Below, one piece after another: positions 23,798-33,200 of a stretch of 64,000 bases of DNA. Source of the stretch: Hydrogenophaga intermedia (GTDB taxonomy: Bacteria; Pseudomonadota; Gammaproteobacteria; Burkholderiales; Burkholderiaceae_C); assembly GCF_000723405.1 (NCBI RefSeq), contig NZ_CCAE010000003.1, positions 124,001 to 188,000 on the forward strand, written 5' to 3'. How positions within the stretch are numbered: position 1 is the first letter of the stretch; the number at the start of each line of letters is the position of its first letter. The position numbers and the translations under genes were made by a program. The notes beneath the pieces were generated by a model that saw nothing but the letters and a program-made list of their open reading frames with translations, did not search any database and was not told where the DNA came from.

Positions 23798-25278
23798 GCG
23801 ACGCGGAGGCAGACGCGCTCGCGCAGGCCACGTGCCTGGTGCAGGCCTTGGCCGCACGGCTGGGCGCGTCGCTGATCGAAACCCACATCTCCTGGGTGCT
23901 GCTCGTTGGTGACCGCGCCTACAAGCTGAAGAAGCCGGTCCGCCTGCCCTTTGTCGACTACTCGACGCTGCAGGCGCGCCGCCACTGTTGCGAGGAGGAG
24001 CTGCGGCTCAACCGCCGGCTCGCGCCCTCGCTTTACCTTGATGTGGTGGCCATCACGGGCAGCGCGGACGCACCCGCGATCGGCGGCGCTGGACCCGCCA
24101 TCGAATGGGCCGTGCGCATGCGCCGCTTCCCCGAGGGCGCGCTGTTCAGCGAGCGCCTGCGTGACCGGCGCCTGTGCGAGTCCGAGGTGGACGCCTGCGC
24201 GGCCCTGCTGGCGGGCTTTCACCGGGAGGCGCCCGTGGCGCGCGCGGACAGCGGCTTCGCCGGTGCGACGCAGCGCGCCGCGCGCGCTGCCGCCGCGCTG
24301 GCTGGTGCCTCGGCGGCGGCGTCGACCGACGAGGTGGCCTTGCTGGCGCGCTGGCTGCGCGCGCAAGCACAGCGGCTGGCGCCTCACTGGGCCGAGCGAC
24401 TGCGCGGCGGCCACGTGCGCGAGTGCCACGGTGACCTGCACCTGTCCAACCTCATCGTGGTCGATGGCGACGTCAGCGCCTTCGACGGCATCGAGTTCGA
24501 CCCGGCACTGCGCTGGATCGACGTCATCGACGACATCGCCTTTCCCGTGATGGACCTGCGCGCGCGCGGCCGCGGCGACCTGGCGTTTCGCCTGCTCAAC
24601 GCCTGGCTGGACGCCACCGGCGAGCACAGCGGCCTGCCGGGTCTGCGGCACGCCCTGGTGTACCGCGCGCTGGTGCGGGCCCAGGTCGAGTGCCTGCGGG
24701 GCCGCGAAGCCTCGGCGCGCCGGTACGTCGAGGCCGCCCTGCGCTGGGTGCGCCATGGGCCGCCGTGGCTGGCCTTCATGCATGGACTGCCGGGTTCGGG
24801 CAAGAGCTTCGTGTCGCAGGCCATGCTGCAGACGCAGGGCACCATCCGCCTGCGCTCCGACGTGGAGCGCAAGCGCCTGTTCGGCCTGCCCGCCACGGCC
24901 GATTCGCGCGCCAGCGGACAGGACATCTACGGCGAAGAGGCCACGAAGCGCACATACGACCGCCTGTTCTCGCTCGCGCGCACGGCTCTCGACGCAGGTT
25001 GGCCTGTCGTCCTCGACGCGGCCTTCTTGCGTCGCCACGAACGCGAGGCCGCGGTGGCGCTGGCGCGCCAGGCGCGCGTGCCCTGGCGCATCGTGCACTG
25101 CGAGGCCACAGACGAAGTGCTGCGCACGCGCCTGCGGCAGCGGCGCGGCGACGCCTCCGAGGCCGACGAAGGCACCCTGGCACTGCTGCAGGGCGTGCAG
25201 GAGCCGCTGAGCGAGGACGAGTGGTTGCGGACCGAGCTGGCGCCGGCCACCCCGGGGGCCCTCGCCAACACCCCTTGA
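23794..25278 (+). CDS. Kinase-fold protein fused to P-loop kinase domain (COG2187 + COG0645-like)
   Basis: 494 residues, GTG start overlapping the hsp20 stop. Residues ~1-325 form an APH/choline-kinase-like domain with the Brenner motif CHGDLHLSNLIVV near 213 and FDGIEFDP. Residues ~326-494 form a P-loop NTPase with Walker A GLPGSGKS (331-338), similar to gluconate or zeta-toxin-type small kinases. Its N-terminal half is a paralogue of the protein at 16576-17634. The two-kinase fusion is widespread but its substrate is unknown to me. Co-transcribed with hsp20 under an FNR-type promoter. Confidence 0.85.
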   Translation: MSDAEADALAQATCLVQALAARLGASLIETHISWVLLVGDRAYKLKKPVRLPFVDYSTLQARRHCCEEELRLNRRLAPSLYLDVVAITGSADAPAIGGAGPAIEWAVRMRRFPEGALFSERLRDRRLCESEVDACAALLAGFHREAPVARADSGFAGATQRAARAAAALAGASAAASTDEVALLARWLRAQAQRLAPHWAERLRGGHVRECHGDLHLSNLIVVDGDVSAFDGIEFDPALRWIDVIDDIAFPVMDLRARGRGDLAFRLLNAWLDATGEHSGLPGLRHALVYRALVRAQVECLRGREASARRYVEAALRWVRHGPPWLAFMHGLPGSGKSFVSQAMLQTQGTIRLRSDVERKRLFGLPATADSRASGQDIYGEEATKRTYDRLFSLARTALDAGWPVVLDAAFLRRHEREAAVALARQARVPWRIVHCEATDEVLRTRLRQRRGDASEADEGTLALLQGVQEPLSEDEWLRTELAPATPGALANTP

Positions 25279-25324
25279 GGCTGGTTCGCCCGGCAGATCG
25301 GGGCGCGGTCTGGCGGCGACCTTC

Positions 25325-25365
25325 TTGCGCCACGTCAACTTCCCATTCGTCGCCAGGCCTAGATT
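25325..25365 (+). promoter_or_regulatory. FNR-type class II promoter of E1 alpha/beta operon
   Basis: Box TTGCGCCACGTCAA at 25325-25338 and -10 TAGATT at 25360-25365, centres 31 bp apart. Predicted start near 25373, about 25 nt before the GTG start codon. Confidence 0.62.
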
Positions 25366-25397
25366 GCTCACACCCAATCAACGAGCCGGAGACCACC

Positions 25398-26408
25398 GTG
25401 ACGAAACCGCCCCCCGACAAGCTGCTCTGGATGTACGAGACCATGCTCGTCATCCGACGCTACGAAGAAACCCTGGCCCAGGTGTACCTGGAAGGCAAGC
25501 TGCCGCCGCACATCCAGCAGGGACTGGCGTTCGACATCGCTTCGGGCCCGGTGCCCGGCGAGATGCACCTGGCCGCCGGGCAGGAGCCCGTGGCCGTGGG
25601 CGTGTGCGCGCACCTGAGCGACGCCGACACCGTGGTGGGCACGCACCGTCCACACCACTTCGCCATCGCCAAGGGCGTGCCGCTGGACCGCATGACGGCC
25701 GAGATCTTCGGCAAGGTCACGGGGCTGGGGCGCGGCAAGGGTGGGCACATGCACCTGTTCGATCCCGCGCACCGCTTCAGTTGCAGCGGCATCGTGGGCG
25801 CCAGCCTGCCGCCGGCCTGCGGCGCGGCGCTGGCGGCCAGGCTCACGGGCAGCCAGGCCATTGCCGTGGCCTTCTTCGGCGAAGGGGCGGCCAACCAAGG
25901 CACGTTCCATGAGTCGCTCAACCTGGCGGGGCTGTGGCACCTGCCGGTGGTCTTCGTCTGCGAGGACAACCGCTGGGCCATCTCGGTGGCCAAGGACAAG
26001 GCCACCGCCATTGCCTCGAACGCCGAGCGCGCAAAGGGCTATGGCATCGCGGGCATCGCGGTGGATCACAACGACCCGATCGCCGTGTACGAGGCCGCGG
26101 ATCAGGCCGTGCAACGCGCGCGCGGCGGCGGCGGCGCCACGCTCATCGAGGTGAAGACCGACCGCTACTTCGGCCATTTCCAGGGCGATGCCGAGGTCTA
26201 CCGGCCCAAGGCCGAGGTGAGCGAGTTGCGCCAGCACGATCCCATTCCCGCGCTCGCGGCGTCGCTGCACCGGCGCAAGCTGATGGACGACGCGCTCGAA
26301 CACAGCATTCGTCAGCGCGCCGAGGCGCGCGTGGCGGCAGCCTTCGAATTCGCCCGAGGCAGCCTGTATCCGGCCGCCTCGGAAGCCACGAACCACGTTT
26401 TCGCCTGA
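25398..26408 (+). CDS. Thiamine diphosphate-dependent dehydrogenase E1 alpha subunit (acetoin/pyruvate type)
   Basis: 336 residues from GTG (TKPPPDKLLWMYETMLVIRR), chosen because GGAGA sits 5 nt upstream. The ThDP motif GEGAANQGTFHESLNLAGLW ends in CEDN, the standard GDG-X26-NN pattern. GHMHLFDP and the phosphorylation-loop region are typical of E1 alpha/AcoA. With the beta subunit it decarboxylates a 2-oxo acid or cleaves acetoin and passes the acyl unit to a lipoyl group. It heads an operon whose third gene is a free lipoyl domain. Whether pyruvate, acetoin or another oxo acid is used cannot be told from the sequence. Confidence 0.9.
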   Translation: MTKPPPDKLLWMYETMLVIRRYEETLAQVYLEGKLPPHIQQGLAFDIASGPVPGEMHLAAGQEPVAVGVCAHLSDADTVVGTHRPHHFAIAKGVPLDRMTAEIFGKVTGLGRGKGGHMHLFDPAHRFSCSGIVGASLPPACGAALAARLTGSQAIAVAFFGEGAANQGTFHESLNLAGLWHLPVVFVCEDNRWAISVAKDKATAIASNAERAKGYGIAGIAVDHNDPIAVYEAADQAVQRARGGGGATLIEVKTDRYFGHFQGDAEVYRPKAEVSELRQHDPIPALAASLHRRKLMDDALEHSIRQRAEARVAAAFEFARGSLYPAASEATNHVFA

Positions 26409-26431
26409 GTGGCGAGAAAAGGAAGCCCACC

Positions 26432-27486
<1,055 letters not shown>

Positions 27487-27490
<4 letters not shown>

Positions 27491-27759
27491 CCGTGAACAC
27501 CAACAGCGGCATGGCCGAGCTGGGCCTGCCGCCGGAGGTTTGGACCGGCGTGGACGACGAGGTGCAGGCCCTGCTGGACCGTTGGCTGGTGGCGCCTGGC
27601 GACGCGGTGGCGGTGGGCCAGGTGGTGGCGCGCGCCGTGCTCGTCAAGAGTTCGCTGGACATCGTGGCGCCCGTGGCCGGCGTGTTGGAGCGCGTGCTCG
27701 TGCCGGCGGGCGCGAGCTTCGCGCGCGGGCAGGCGGTGGGCCAGATCGCGCGAGGATGA
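27487..27759 (+). CDS. Stand-alone lipoyl-domain protein
   Basis: 90 residues. Residues ~22-88 form a single biotinyl/lipoyl barrel: LVAPGDAVAVGQVVARAVLV, then KSSLDIVAPVAGVLERVLVP, with the probable lipoylated Lys54 in the VKSS turn. There is no subunit-binding or acyltransferase domain, so this is not an E2 enzyme. It overlaps the E1 beta stop (ATGA) and is followed 3 nt later by a lipoate-ligase-like gene. It may act as a mobile swinging arm that E1 acylates, with a housekeeping E2/E3 completing the reaction. Replacement of the usual ETDKA context by VLVKSS is notable. Confidence 0.85.
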
Positions 27760-27762
27760 ACC

Positions 27763-28458
27763 ATGCACCTGCCGATGGCTCTGGCGGCCGTGTCCTCTCA
27801 CGCGGGGCTCTCGCTGGGGCGTTCGCAGCGTGGCGACTCGGCCGGGGTTCCCTGGCCCTGCCGCCTGCGCTCGAGCGGCGGCGGCGCGGTGTTGCTGGGG
27901 CCCTGGCTGTTGCGCGCCGTGCTGGTGCTGCCGGCCTCGCACCCGCGCCTGCGTCAGGGCCCGTCGGCCGCGGCCCTGTGGTTCGGCGCGCTGCACCGCG
28001 ACTGGTTGCGCAGCCATGGCATCGACGCGCACTGTCACGAGGGGCCGCTGTCCTCGCACTGGGCCTGCTTCGCGGGGCGCGCGCCCGGCGAGGTGCTGGT
28101 GGACGGGCGCAAGCTCACGGGCGTCTCGCAGACCTGGCGCCGCGACCGCGTGCAGTTGTGGTCGGGTACCTTGTTGAGCCCGGTGCCCTGGTCGATGCTG
28201 TGCCGCGAGTTGAACCGGCGCATCGAGCACGCGCAGGTGCTGGCCGAGAGCACCACCACGGTGCAATGCTGCCTGGGCTACGCGCCCGACGCGGCACGCT
28301 GGGCGGTTGAGCTGTCCACCCATCTGCGCGCGGGCGCTGCGGAGGACGCAACTTGCGCCGCATCAAAGCCGGGGCCGCGCGCACGGCCCAGACTGGGGAC
28401 TCCCGTCGAGGCCAATGCGGCCGACGGCCCCATTCGCCAAGAGGAGTGCTTTCCATGA
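27763..28458 (+). CDS. Lipoate-protein ligase A-like protein
   Basis: 231 residues. The LplA/BPL fold is indicated by RSSGGGAVLLGP (the RRxxGGGAV lipoyl-AMP loop) near 36-47 and by GRKLTGVSQTWRRDRV, containing the catalytic Lys. It would attach lipoate, or transfer it, to the lipoyl protein encoded just upstream. The last ~35 residues (from EDATCAASKPGPRARP) are low-complexity, and their DNA contains the next FNR-like promoter, so the C-terminus may be non-essential read-through. Enzyme identity is moderately secure; a dedicated partner role is inference from adjacency. Confidence 0.8.
   Translation: MHLPMALAAVSSHAGLSLGRSQRGDSAGVPWPCRLRSSGGGAVLLGPWLLRAVLVLPASHPRLRQGPSAAALWFGALHRDWLRSHGIDAHCHEGPLSSHWACFAGRAPGEVLVDGRKLTGVSQTWRRDRVQLWSGTLLSPVPWSMLCRELNRRIEHAQVLAESTTTVQCCLGYAPDAARWAVELSTHLRAGAAEDATCAASKPGPRARPRLGTPVEANAADGPIRQEECFP
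28353..28394 (+). promoter_or_regulatory. FNR-type promoter inside the 3' end of the lipoate-ligase gene
   Basis: Box TTGCGCCGCATCAA at 28353-28366; a weak -10 (CAGACT, 28389-28394) is centred 32 bp downstream. Predicted start ~28401 would drive the BON remnant and the phasin gene. Confidence 0.5.
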
Positions 28459-28604
28459 AGACCGACGAGCAATTGAAGAAGGACGTGGCGGCGGAACTCG
28501 CCTGGGATCCCGCCATCAACACCACCCACATCGGCGTGGCCGGCGTGCGCGGCGTGACGAATGTGCGATCGCAACGCCCCGTCTCGCCGCCTGATCACCA
28601 TTGA
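28455..28604 (+). pseudogene. BON-domain gene remnant with internal deletion
   Basis: 49 codons (MKTDEQLKKDVAAELAWDPA and on). The first 30 residues match the start of BON-domain stress proteins up to HIGVA. The reading then jumps directly to GVRGVTNV, which normally ends the same domain about 30 residues later, and finishes with an unrelated tail. An in-frame collapse across a short GTGGCC repeat would explain this. The product is too short to fold as BON. It overlaps the end of the lipoate-ligase gene by 4 nt. A functional micropeptide cannot be excluded. Confidence 0.6.
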
Positions 28605-28620
28605 ACATCAGGAGAAGGCC

Positions 28621-29091
28621 ATGGCCACCAAACGCAATTCCAGTTCCCCCGCCGCTGCTGCTGTGACGCCCGAAGCCGCCTGGAGCGCAGCCAGTGAGTT
28701 GCCGCGACAGCAACTGACGCTGGCCGCCGAAAGCGCCTGCGCGGTGTTTCGCGGTTTCGAGGCGATGCGAAAGATCCAGGAGAAGGCGGCGCATCAGGCG
28801 CTGCAGCACTATTCGCGAGCGGCCGAGAAGCTGAAGGAAACCAGCGAGCCGGCCCAGGTGATGCAGGTTCAGGCCGACCTGCTGCGCTTCGACCTCGAAG
28901 GCGCCACGCAGTACTGGCAGCAACTCGGCGCCGCGGCCGTCGACATGCAACGCGAATTGATGGAATGCTGCACGCACATGGTCCACCCGGGCGCGTTGCA
29001 GCGCGTGGCCTCCGCGGGCGACAGCTTTCCGGCGATGGCGAGCGCGTTCAGCCCCTTCTTCCCGTTCAACGCGCGGGCCGAGGCGAGCTGA
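28621..29091 (+). CDS. Phasin family protein
   Basis: 156 residues, AGGAGAAGG ribosome site. Phasin_2-like: amphipathic helical segments (SELPRQQLTLAAESACAVFR, IQEKAAHQALQHYSRAAEKL) after a Ser/Ala-rich N-terminus, no signal peptide. Phasins coat PHA granules, matching phaC at 20374-22137. It lies 16 nt after the BON remnant and is probably expressed from the FNR-like promoter at 28353-28394, so polymerase and granule coat would be induced together. Convergent with the XRE gene downstream. Confidence 0.85.
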   Translation: MATKRNSSSPAAAAVTPEAAWSAASELPRQQLTLAAESACAVFRGFEAMRKIQEKAAHQALQHYSRAAEKLKETSEPAQVMQVQADLLRFDLEGATQYWQQLGAAAVDMQRELMECCTHMVHPGALQRVASAGDSFPAMASAFSPFFPFNARAEAS

Positions 29092-29103
29092 AGCGGGCGC
29101 GGT

Positions 29104-29571
29104 TCAGTCGGTCGCGCCGCCGGCCCCCCGGGCCAGCTGCTGCAGCACCTCGCGCTTGCCCGTGGTGCGCAGGCCGAGGATGGCCGGCAGGAAGCGCGCG
29201 CGCGGCGTGACCTGGCCGGTCTCCCACTTCCACACCGACAGCGTCGAGGTGCCGAGGTAGGCCGCCATGTCTTTCTGCGTGAGGCCCAGGCGTTCGCGCT
29301 GGGCCTTGAAGCGTTCGGCACTGAACACCGCGCGCCGGCCGCGCTTCGGGGACTCGGCCGGCGCGTCGGGCGCGACCGTGTGCAGGGCCTTGTCGGCGCG
29401 GCGGCTGGTCTGGCGCAGGGCCACCTGCAGCTCGCGCACCTGGCGCTTGAGCGCGGCGATCTCGGTGCGGTAGCTGGCCGAGGCCTTGCGCAAGGCGCCC
29501 AACTCGTCCTTCAACTCCTTGCGCGCCACGCGCGCAATTTCCTTCTTCAATGAGGAAGCAAATGTGGTCAT
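29104..29571 (-). CDS. XRE-family helix-turn-helix protein with N-terminal coiled coil
   Basis: 155 residues from MTTFASSLKKEIARV; an ATG six codons earlier is possible. Residues ~5-60 are a heptad-rich coiled coil (ARKELKDELGALRKASASYR). Residues ~92-150 are a Cro/C1-type HTH (RLGLTQKDMAAYLGTSTLSV followed by WKWETG). The coiled coil probably dimerises the protein. No partner gene is adjacent, and the target is unknown; the palindrome at 29635-29648 in its 5' region is a candidate autoregulatory site. Confidence 0.85.
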   Translation of the reverse strand: MTTFASSLKKEIARVARKELKDELGALRKASASYRTEIAALKRQVRELQVALRQTSRRADKALHTVAPDAPAESPKRGRRAVFSAERFKAQRERLGLTQKDMAAYLGTSTLSVWKWETGQVTPRARFLPAILGLRTTGKREVLQQLARGAGGATD

Positions 29572-29620
29572 CGTCCCATCCGACGGCAATGGTGCCGCGG
29601 ACAGGATAGCGCAGGCGCCT

Positions 29621-29648
29621 GATGTGACCGGATGTGACCGCGCGGTCA
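29621..29648. promoter_or_regulatory. Tandem decamer and 14-bp palindrome upstream of XRE gene
   Basis: GATGTGACCG occurs twice in tandem (29621-29640), and the second copy runs into the perfect palindrome TGACCGCGCGGTCA (29635-29648). It lies ~50-77 nt upstream of the XRE start, between it and the 3' end of the CitE-like gene. Probably a regulator-binding site. Nothing else is seen in 29590-29693. Confidence 0.4.
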
Positions 29649-29693
29649 GGCCTTCACGACCTCATGGCGGTGCAGCGGTGGCCGCGAAGCGCG

Positions 29694-30545
29694 TCAATCT
29701 CCGCGCCCCGCCCTGGCCATCAGGGCGCGCGCCCGGTCGACGATGGGCTTGTCCAGCATGCGGCCCTGGTGCTGCACCGCGCCGCGGCCTTCGGCGAGGG
29801 CGCGCTCGAAGGTGGCGACGATGGCCGCCGCGTCGCTGAGCTCCTGATCGCTGGCGCCGAAGGCTTCGTTGAACACCGGTACCTGCGTGGGGTGGATGGC
29901 CAGCGCGCCGGTGAAGCCCGCGTGCCGCGCGGCGCGTGCCATGCGGCCCAGCAGGGCCAGGTCACCGAATTCGGCCAGACTGCCCACCACGCCCCAGGCC
30001 GCGCGGCCGTGGGCGCGAGCGGCCAGGGCCACGGCGTGCGCGGCGTAGTGCATCGATTCCATGGTGGGCACCACGCCGAGAGCGTTGGCGTAGTCCTCGC
30101 TGCCGAACACCACGCCGATGGTCTCGTCGCTGCAGGCGCAGAGCGCCTCGGCGCGCAGCACGGCCGGCGGGGTCTCCAGCAGCAGCACCAGGCCCGTGCC
30201 GGCCTGGCGGGTGCGCTCGGCCACGGCACGCACCTGGGCCGGGTCTTCGGCCTTGGGCAGGAAGACACCGGCCAAGGGCGTGGCCAGCGCAGCGGCCAGG
30301 TCCTCGTCGAGCAGGGCCGGGTCGTTGTTGACGCGCACGAACACGGGCATGCCGTGCGCGGCGATGCGCCGCACCACCTCGGGCAGCGCGCGGCGCGCAT
30401 CCGCCTTGGCGTCGGGCGCGATGGCGTCTTCCAGGTCCACGATGACCGCGTCGGCACCGCGCTCGTGTGCCTTGTCGACGAAACGTTCCGACAACGCGGG
30501 CACGAAGAGCTGCGAGCGCAGCGCGTGGGCTTGTTCGAGGTTCAT
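29694..30545 (-). CDS. HpcH/HpaI aldolase/CitE-family CoA ester lyase
   Basis: 283 residues. CitE signatures: RSQLFVPAL at the N-terminus, DAVIVDLEDAI (metal/acid region), VFVRVNND (substrate Arg), LPKAED, LLETPPAV (Glu ligand) and FGSEDYANAL. Such enzymes cleave citryl-, malyl- or citramalyl-type CoA esters. It overlaps the preceding CoA-transferase gene (ATGA), suggesting that the transferase makes the CoA ester and this protein splits it. Third gene of the amidase operon. Exact acyl-CoA unknown. Confidence 0.9.
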   Translation of the reverse strand: MNLEQAHALRSQLFVPALSERFVDKAHERGADAVIVDLEDAIAPDAKADARRALPEVVRRIAAHGMPVFVRVNNDPALLDEDLAAALATPLAGVFLPKAEDPAQVRAVAERTRQAGTGLVLLLETPPAVLRAEALCACSDETIGVVFGSEDYANALGVVPTMESMHYAAHAVALAARAHGRAAWGVVGSLAEFGDLALLGRMARAARHAGFTGALAIHPTQVPVFNEAFGASDQELSDAAAIVATFERALAEGRGAVQHQGRMLDKPIVDRARALMARAGRGD

Positions 30546-31777
30546 GAGGCAATGACTTTCTTCGCGATGAGTTCCTGGATGGCCGCCTCGCTCACGCCAG
30601 CGCCGCGCAGCACCTCCAGCGTGTGCTCGCCCAGCCGTGGCGCGGGCCGCGCCAGCCCACCGGGCGTGCGCGACAGGCGGGGAACAACCGCGTGCATGGG
30701 CAGCGAGCCGGTGTCGGCGTCCGGCGCGCGAACCACGATGCCGCGCGCCACCACGTGCGGATCGGTCACGATCTGGCCGATGTCATAGACCGGCCCCACG
30801 GTGACCTCGCGCTCGCGGAAGAAGGCGAGGTTCTCCTCCAGCGTGCGCGCGCCGATGAATTCGCCGACGACGGCGTCCAGCGCGTCCACGTGGGCCAATC
30901 GGTCGGCGTTGGTGCGAAAGCGCGGGTCGTCGATGAGTTCGGGGCGGCCGATGGCGCGCAGCAGGCGCTCCGTCATGCCCTGCGTGGACGCCGACAGCGC
31001 GACCCAGCCGTCGCCCCGGGTGCGGTAGATGTTGCGCGGCGCGGTGATGGAGGTGCGGTTGCCGGTGCGCGCGGGCAGCTTGCCGCTGACGTGGTGGGCC
31101 GCCGCGTCGGGGCCCATGATGGAGAGCAGCGGTTCGAGCAGCGAGAGGTCGATGACCTGGCCCGCGCCGCCATGGGTTTCCACCTCGCGAACGGCGGCGG
31201 CCACGGCGAAAGCGCCGTACAGGCCGGCCACCATGTCGGCCAGGGCCATGTTGGGCAGCATGGGCGGCGCCTCGGGCGCGCCGTTCTTGGCCGCGAAGCC
31301 CGACATCGCCTCCACCAGGCTGCCGAAGCCGGGCTGCTGGTGGTAGGGCCCGGTCTGGCCCCAGCCGGTCAGGCGCACGATGACCAGTTTCGGGTTGAGC
31401 GCCAGCAGCGCGTCGGGGCTGAAGCCCATCTTCTCCAGCGTGCCCGGGCGAAAGCTTTCGATCAGCACCTGGGCGCCGGCGATCAGCGCGCGCAGCGCCT
31501 CGCGCCCGGCCTCGCTGTGCAGGTCGATGGCCAGGCTCTTCTTGTTGCGCGCGTAGACCTTCCACCAGACCTCCACGCCCTCAGGGTGGTTCGGCCCGCG
31601 CTCGCGCCACTGGCGCAGGGTGTCGCCGCCGTCGGGGTCTTCCACCTTGATGACCTCGGCGCCGAAGTCGGCGAGTTGCAGCGACAGCATGTTGCCCGCG
31701 ACCAGGCGCGAGAGATCGAGCGCGCGCAGGCCGCGCAGCGGGCCGCTGTGGTGGGGGTCGAAGCTGACGTCAAGCAT
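30542..31777 (-). CDS. Class III (CaiB/BaiF) CoA-transferase
   Basis: 411 residues from MLDVSFDPHHSGPLRGLRAL. Family III markers: LRALDLSRLVAGNMLSLQLA then DFGAEVIKVEDP, NKKSLAIDLHSEAG, FRPGTLEKMG, and NMALADMVAG, which contains the catalytic Asp. It moves CoA between carboxylic acids. The start overlaps the amidase stop by 8 nt and the stop overlaps the CitE-like start. It probably activates the acid released by the amidase. An in-frame extension upstream runs through the amidase gene and is rejected. Confidence 0.92.
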   Translation of the reverse strand: MLDVSFDPHHSGPLRGLRALDLSRLVAGNMLSLQLADFGAEVIKVEDPDGGDTLRQWRERGPNHPEGVEVWWKVYARNKKSLAIDLHSEAGREALRALIAGAQVLIESFRPGTLEKMGFSPDALLALNPKLVIVRLTGWGQTGPYHQQPGFGSLVEAMSGFAAKNGAPEAPPMLPNMALADMVAGLYGAFAVAAAVREVETHGGAGQVIDLSLLEPLLSIMGPDAAAHHVSGKLPARTGNRTSITAPRNIYRTRGDGWVALSASTQGMTERLLRAIGRPELIDDPRFRTNADRLAHVDALDAVVGEFIGARTLEENLAFFREREVTVGPVYDIGQIVTDPHVVARGIVVRAPDADTGSLPMHAVVPRLSRTPGGLARPAPRLGEHTLEVLRGAGVSEAAIQELIAKKVIAS

Positions 31778-33149
31778 GCAGGACGGGCGCGGCGCGCAAG
31801 TGGTGGTCGGTGAGGGTCTGGTACGCATGCCCCAGGCGGAGCACGGTGGGCTCGTTGTACCAGCCGGCCGCCAGTTCCAGCGACAGGGGCAGGCCGTCAC
31901 CGCTGAAGCCGCAGGGCACGGCCAGGCTGGGGATGCCCGCGATGGGCCAGGCGCAACTGAAGCGCGGGATGCGCCGGATCGCCTGCGCGAAGTCCAGGCC
32001 CTGCGCGGCGGGCGCTGTGGCCGGCGTGGTGGGCGAGAGGATGGCATCCACGCGCTGGAACACGCCGCGCAGGCGGTGGCGCCAGCGCTCCATCCAGCGC
32101 ATGGCCGCCGCGTACTGCTCACCGCTCACGTTCTCGCCCAGGCGCATGCGCATGAGCACGTCGGCGCCATAGTCGGCCTCACGCTGGGCGATGCGGTCGC
32201 GGTGCAGGCGCATGGCGTCGGCGGGGATCATGGTGAAGGTGAGCATCTGCTGCGCGTTTTCCACGTCGCCCAGGTCGATGTCGACCAGCTCCACGCCGAG
32301 CGAGCGGAACACGTCGAGCGCGCGCTCCATGGCGGCGGCGATGTCGGGGTCCAGGTCCTCGTAGAACCAGCGGCGCTGAATGCCCAGGCGCAGGCCGCGC
32401 ACCGGCTCGTTGAGCTGGGCGAGGAAGTTCGGCACCGGCACCTCGGCCGACATCGGGTCGTTCGGGTCGTGGCCCGCGATGGCGGCGAACACGCGCGCCA
32501 CGTCGCTCACACGGCGCGCCAGCGGGCCCAGGGTGTCAAAGGGCGGGCTCACGGGCAGCGAGCCGCTGGTGGAGATGCGCCCGACCGTGGGCCGCAGGCC
32601 GGCCACGCCGTTGAAGGAGGCGGGCAGGCGGATCGAGCCGGCCGTGTCGCTGCCGATGGAGGCCACGCACATGCCGGCCGCCACCGAGGCGCCCGAGCCG
32701 CCGCTGGAGCCGCCCGCGATGTGACCCGTGTTCCAGGGGTTGCGCACGGGGCCGAAGTGCTGGCTCTGGCTGGTGGGGCCGAACACCCACTCGTGCAGGT
32801 TGGCCTTGCCCACGATCACCGCGCCATTGCGCACCAGGCGGTCGACCACGAAGGCGTTCGTGCGCGCCACGTTGTCTTTCAGGATGACCGAGGCCGCCGT
32901 GGTGGGCACGCCGGCCACGTCGACGTTGTCCTTCACGCTGACGGTCATGCCGTGCAGCAGGCCGCGCCATTCACCGGCGGCGGCCGCGCGGTCCAGCGCC
33001 TCGGCCGTGCGCAGGGCCGGCTCGGCGGTGGTGCAGATCATGGCGTTGATCGAGGGGTTCAGCCGCTCGATGCGGTCCAGCGCGCGGCGCGTTTCCTGCA
33101 AGGCGCTGCCCAGGCTGGACGGGAAGGGGGGGCTCACGGCATCGGACAC
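31770..33149 (-). CDS. Amidase signature family hydrolase
   Basis: 459 residues. Ser-cisSer-Lys triad: Lys in TVSVKDNVDVAG, the first Ser in GGSSGGSGASVAAG, and the nucleophile in GSDTAGSIRLPASF. The length is typical. It hydrolyses an amide to acid and ammonia. First gene of the operon amidase-CoA transferase-CitE, divergent from the IclR operon across the triple operator at 33201-33290. A second amidase of the same family lies at 38702-40102. Confidence 0.93.
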   Translation of the reverse strand: MSDAVSPPFPSSLGSALQETRRALDRIERLNPSINAMICTTAEPALRTAEALDRAAAAGEWRGLLHGMTVSVKDNVDVAGVPTTAASVILKDNVARTNAFVVDRLVRNGAVIVGKANLHEWVFGPTSQSQHFGPVRNPWNTGHIAGGSSGGSGASVAAGMCVASIGSDTAGSIRLPASFNGVAGLRPTVGRISTSGSLPVSPPFDTLGPLARRVSDVARVFAAIAGHDPNDPMSAEVPVPNFLAQLNEPVRGLRLGIQRRWFYEDLDPDIAAAMERALDVFRSLGVELVDIDLGDVENAQQMLTFTMIPADAMRLHRDRIAQREADYGADVLMRMRLGENVSGEQYAAAMRWMERWRHRLRGVFQRVDAILSPTTPATAPAAQGLDFAQAIRRIPRFSCAWPIAGIPSLAVPCGFSGDGLPLSLELAAGWYNEPTVLRLGHAYQTLTDHHLRAAPVLHA

Positions 33150-33200
33150 GGACGCTCCTCTCAGCGGTGGGTGGAATCAGGGAATGCTTGGCACTCTATC

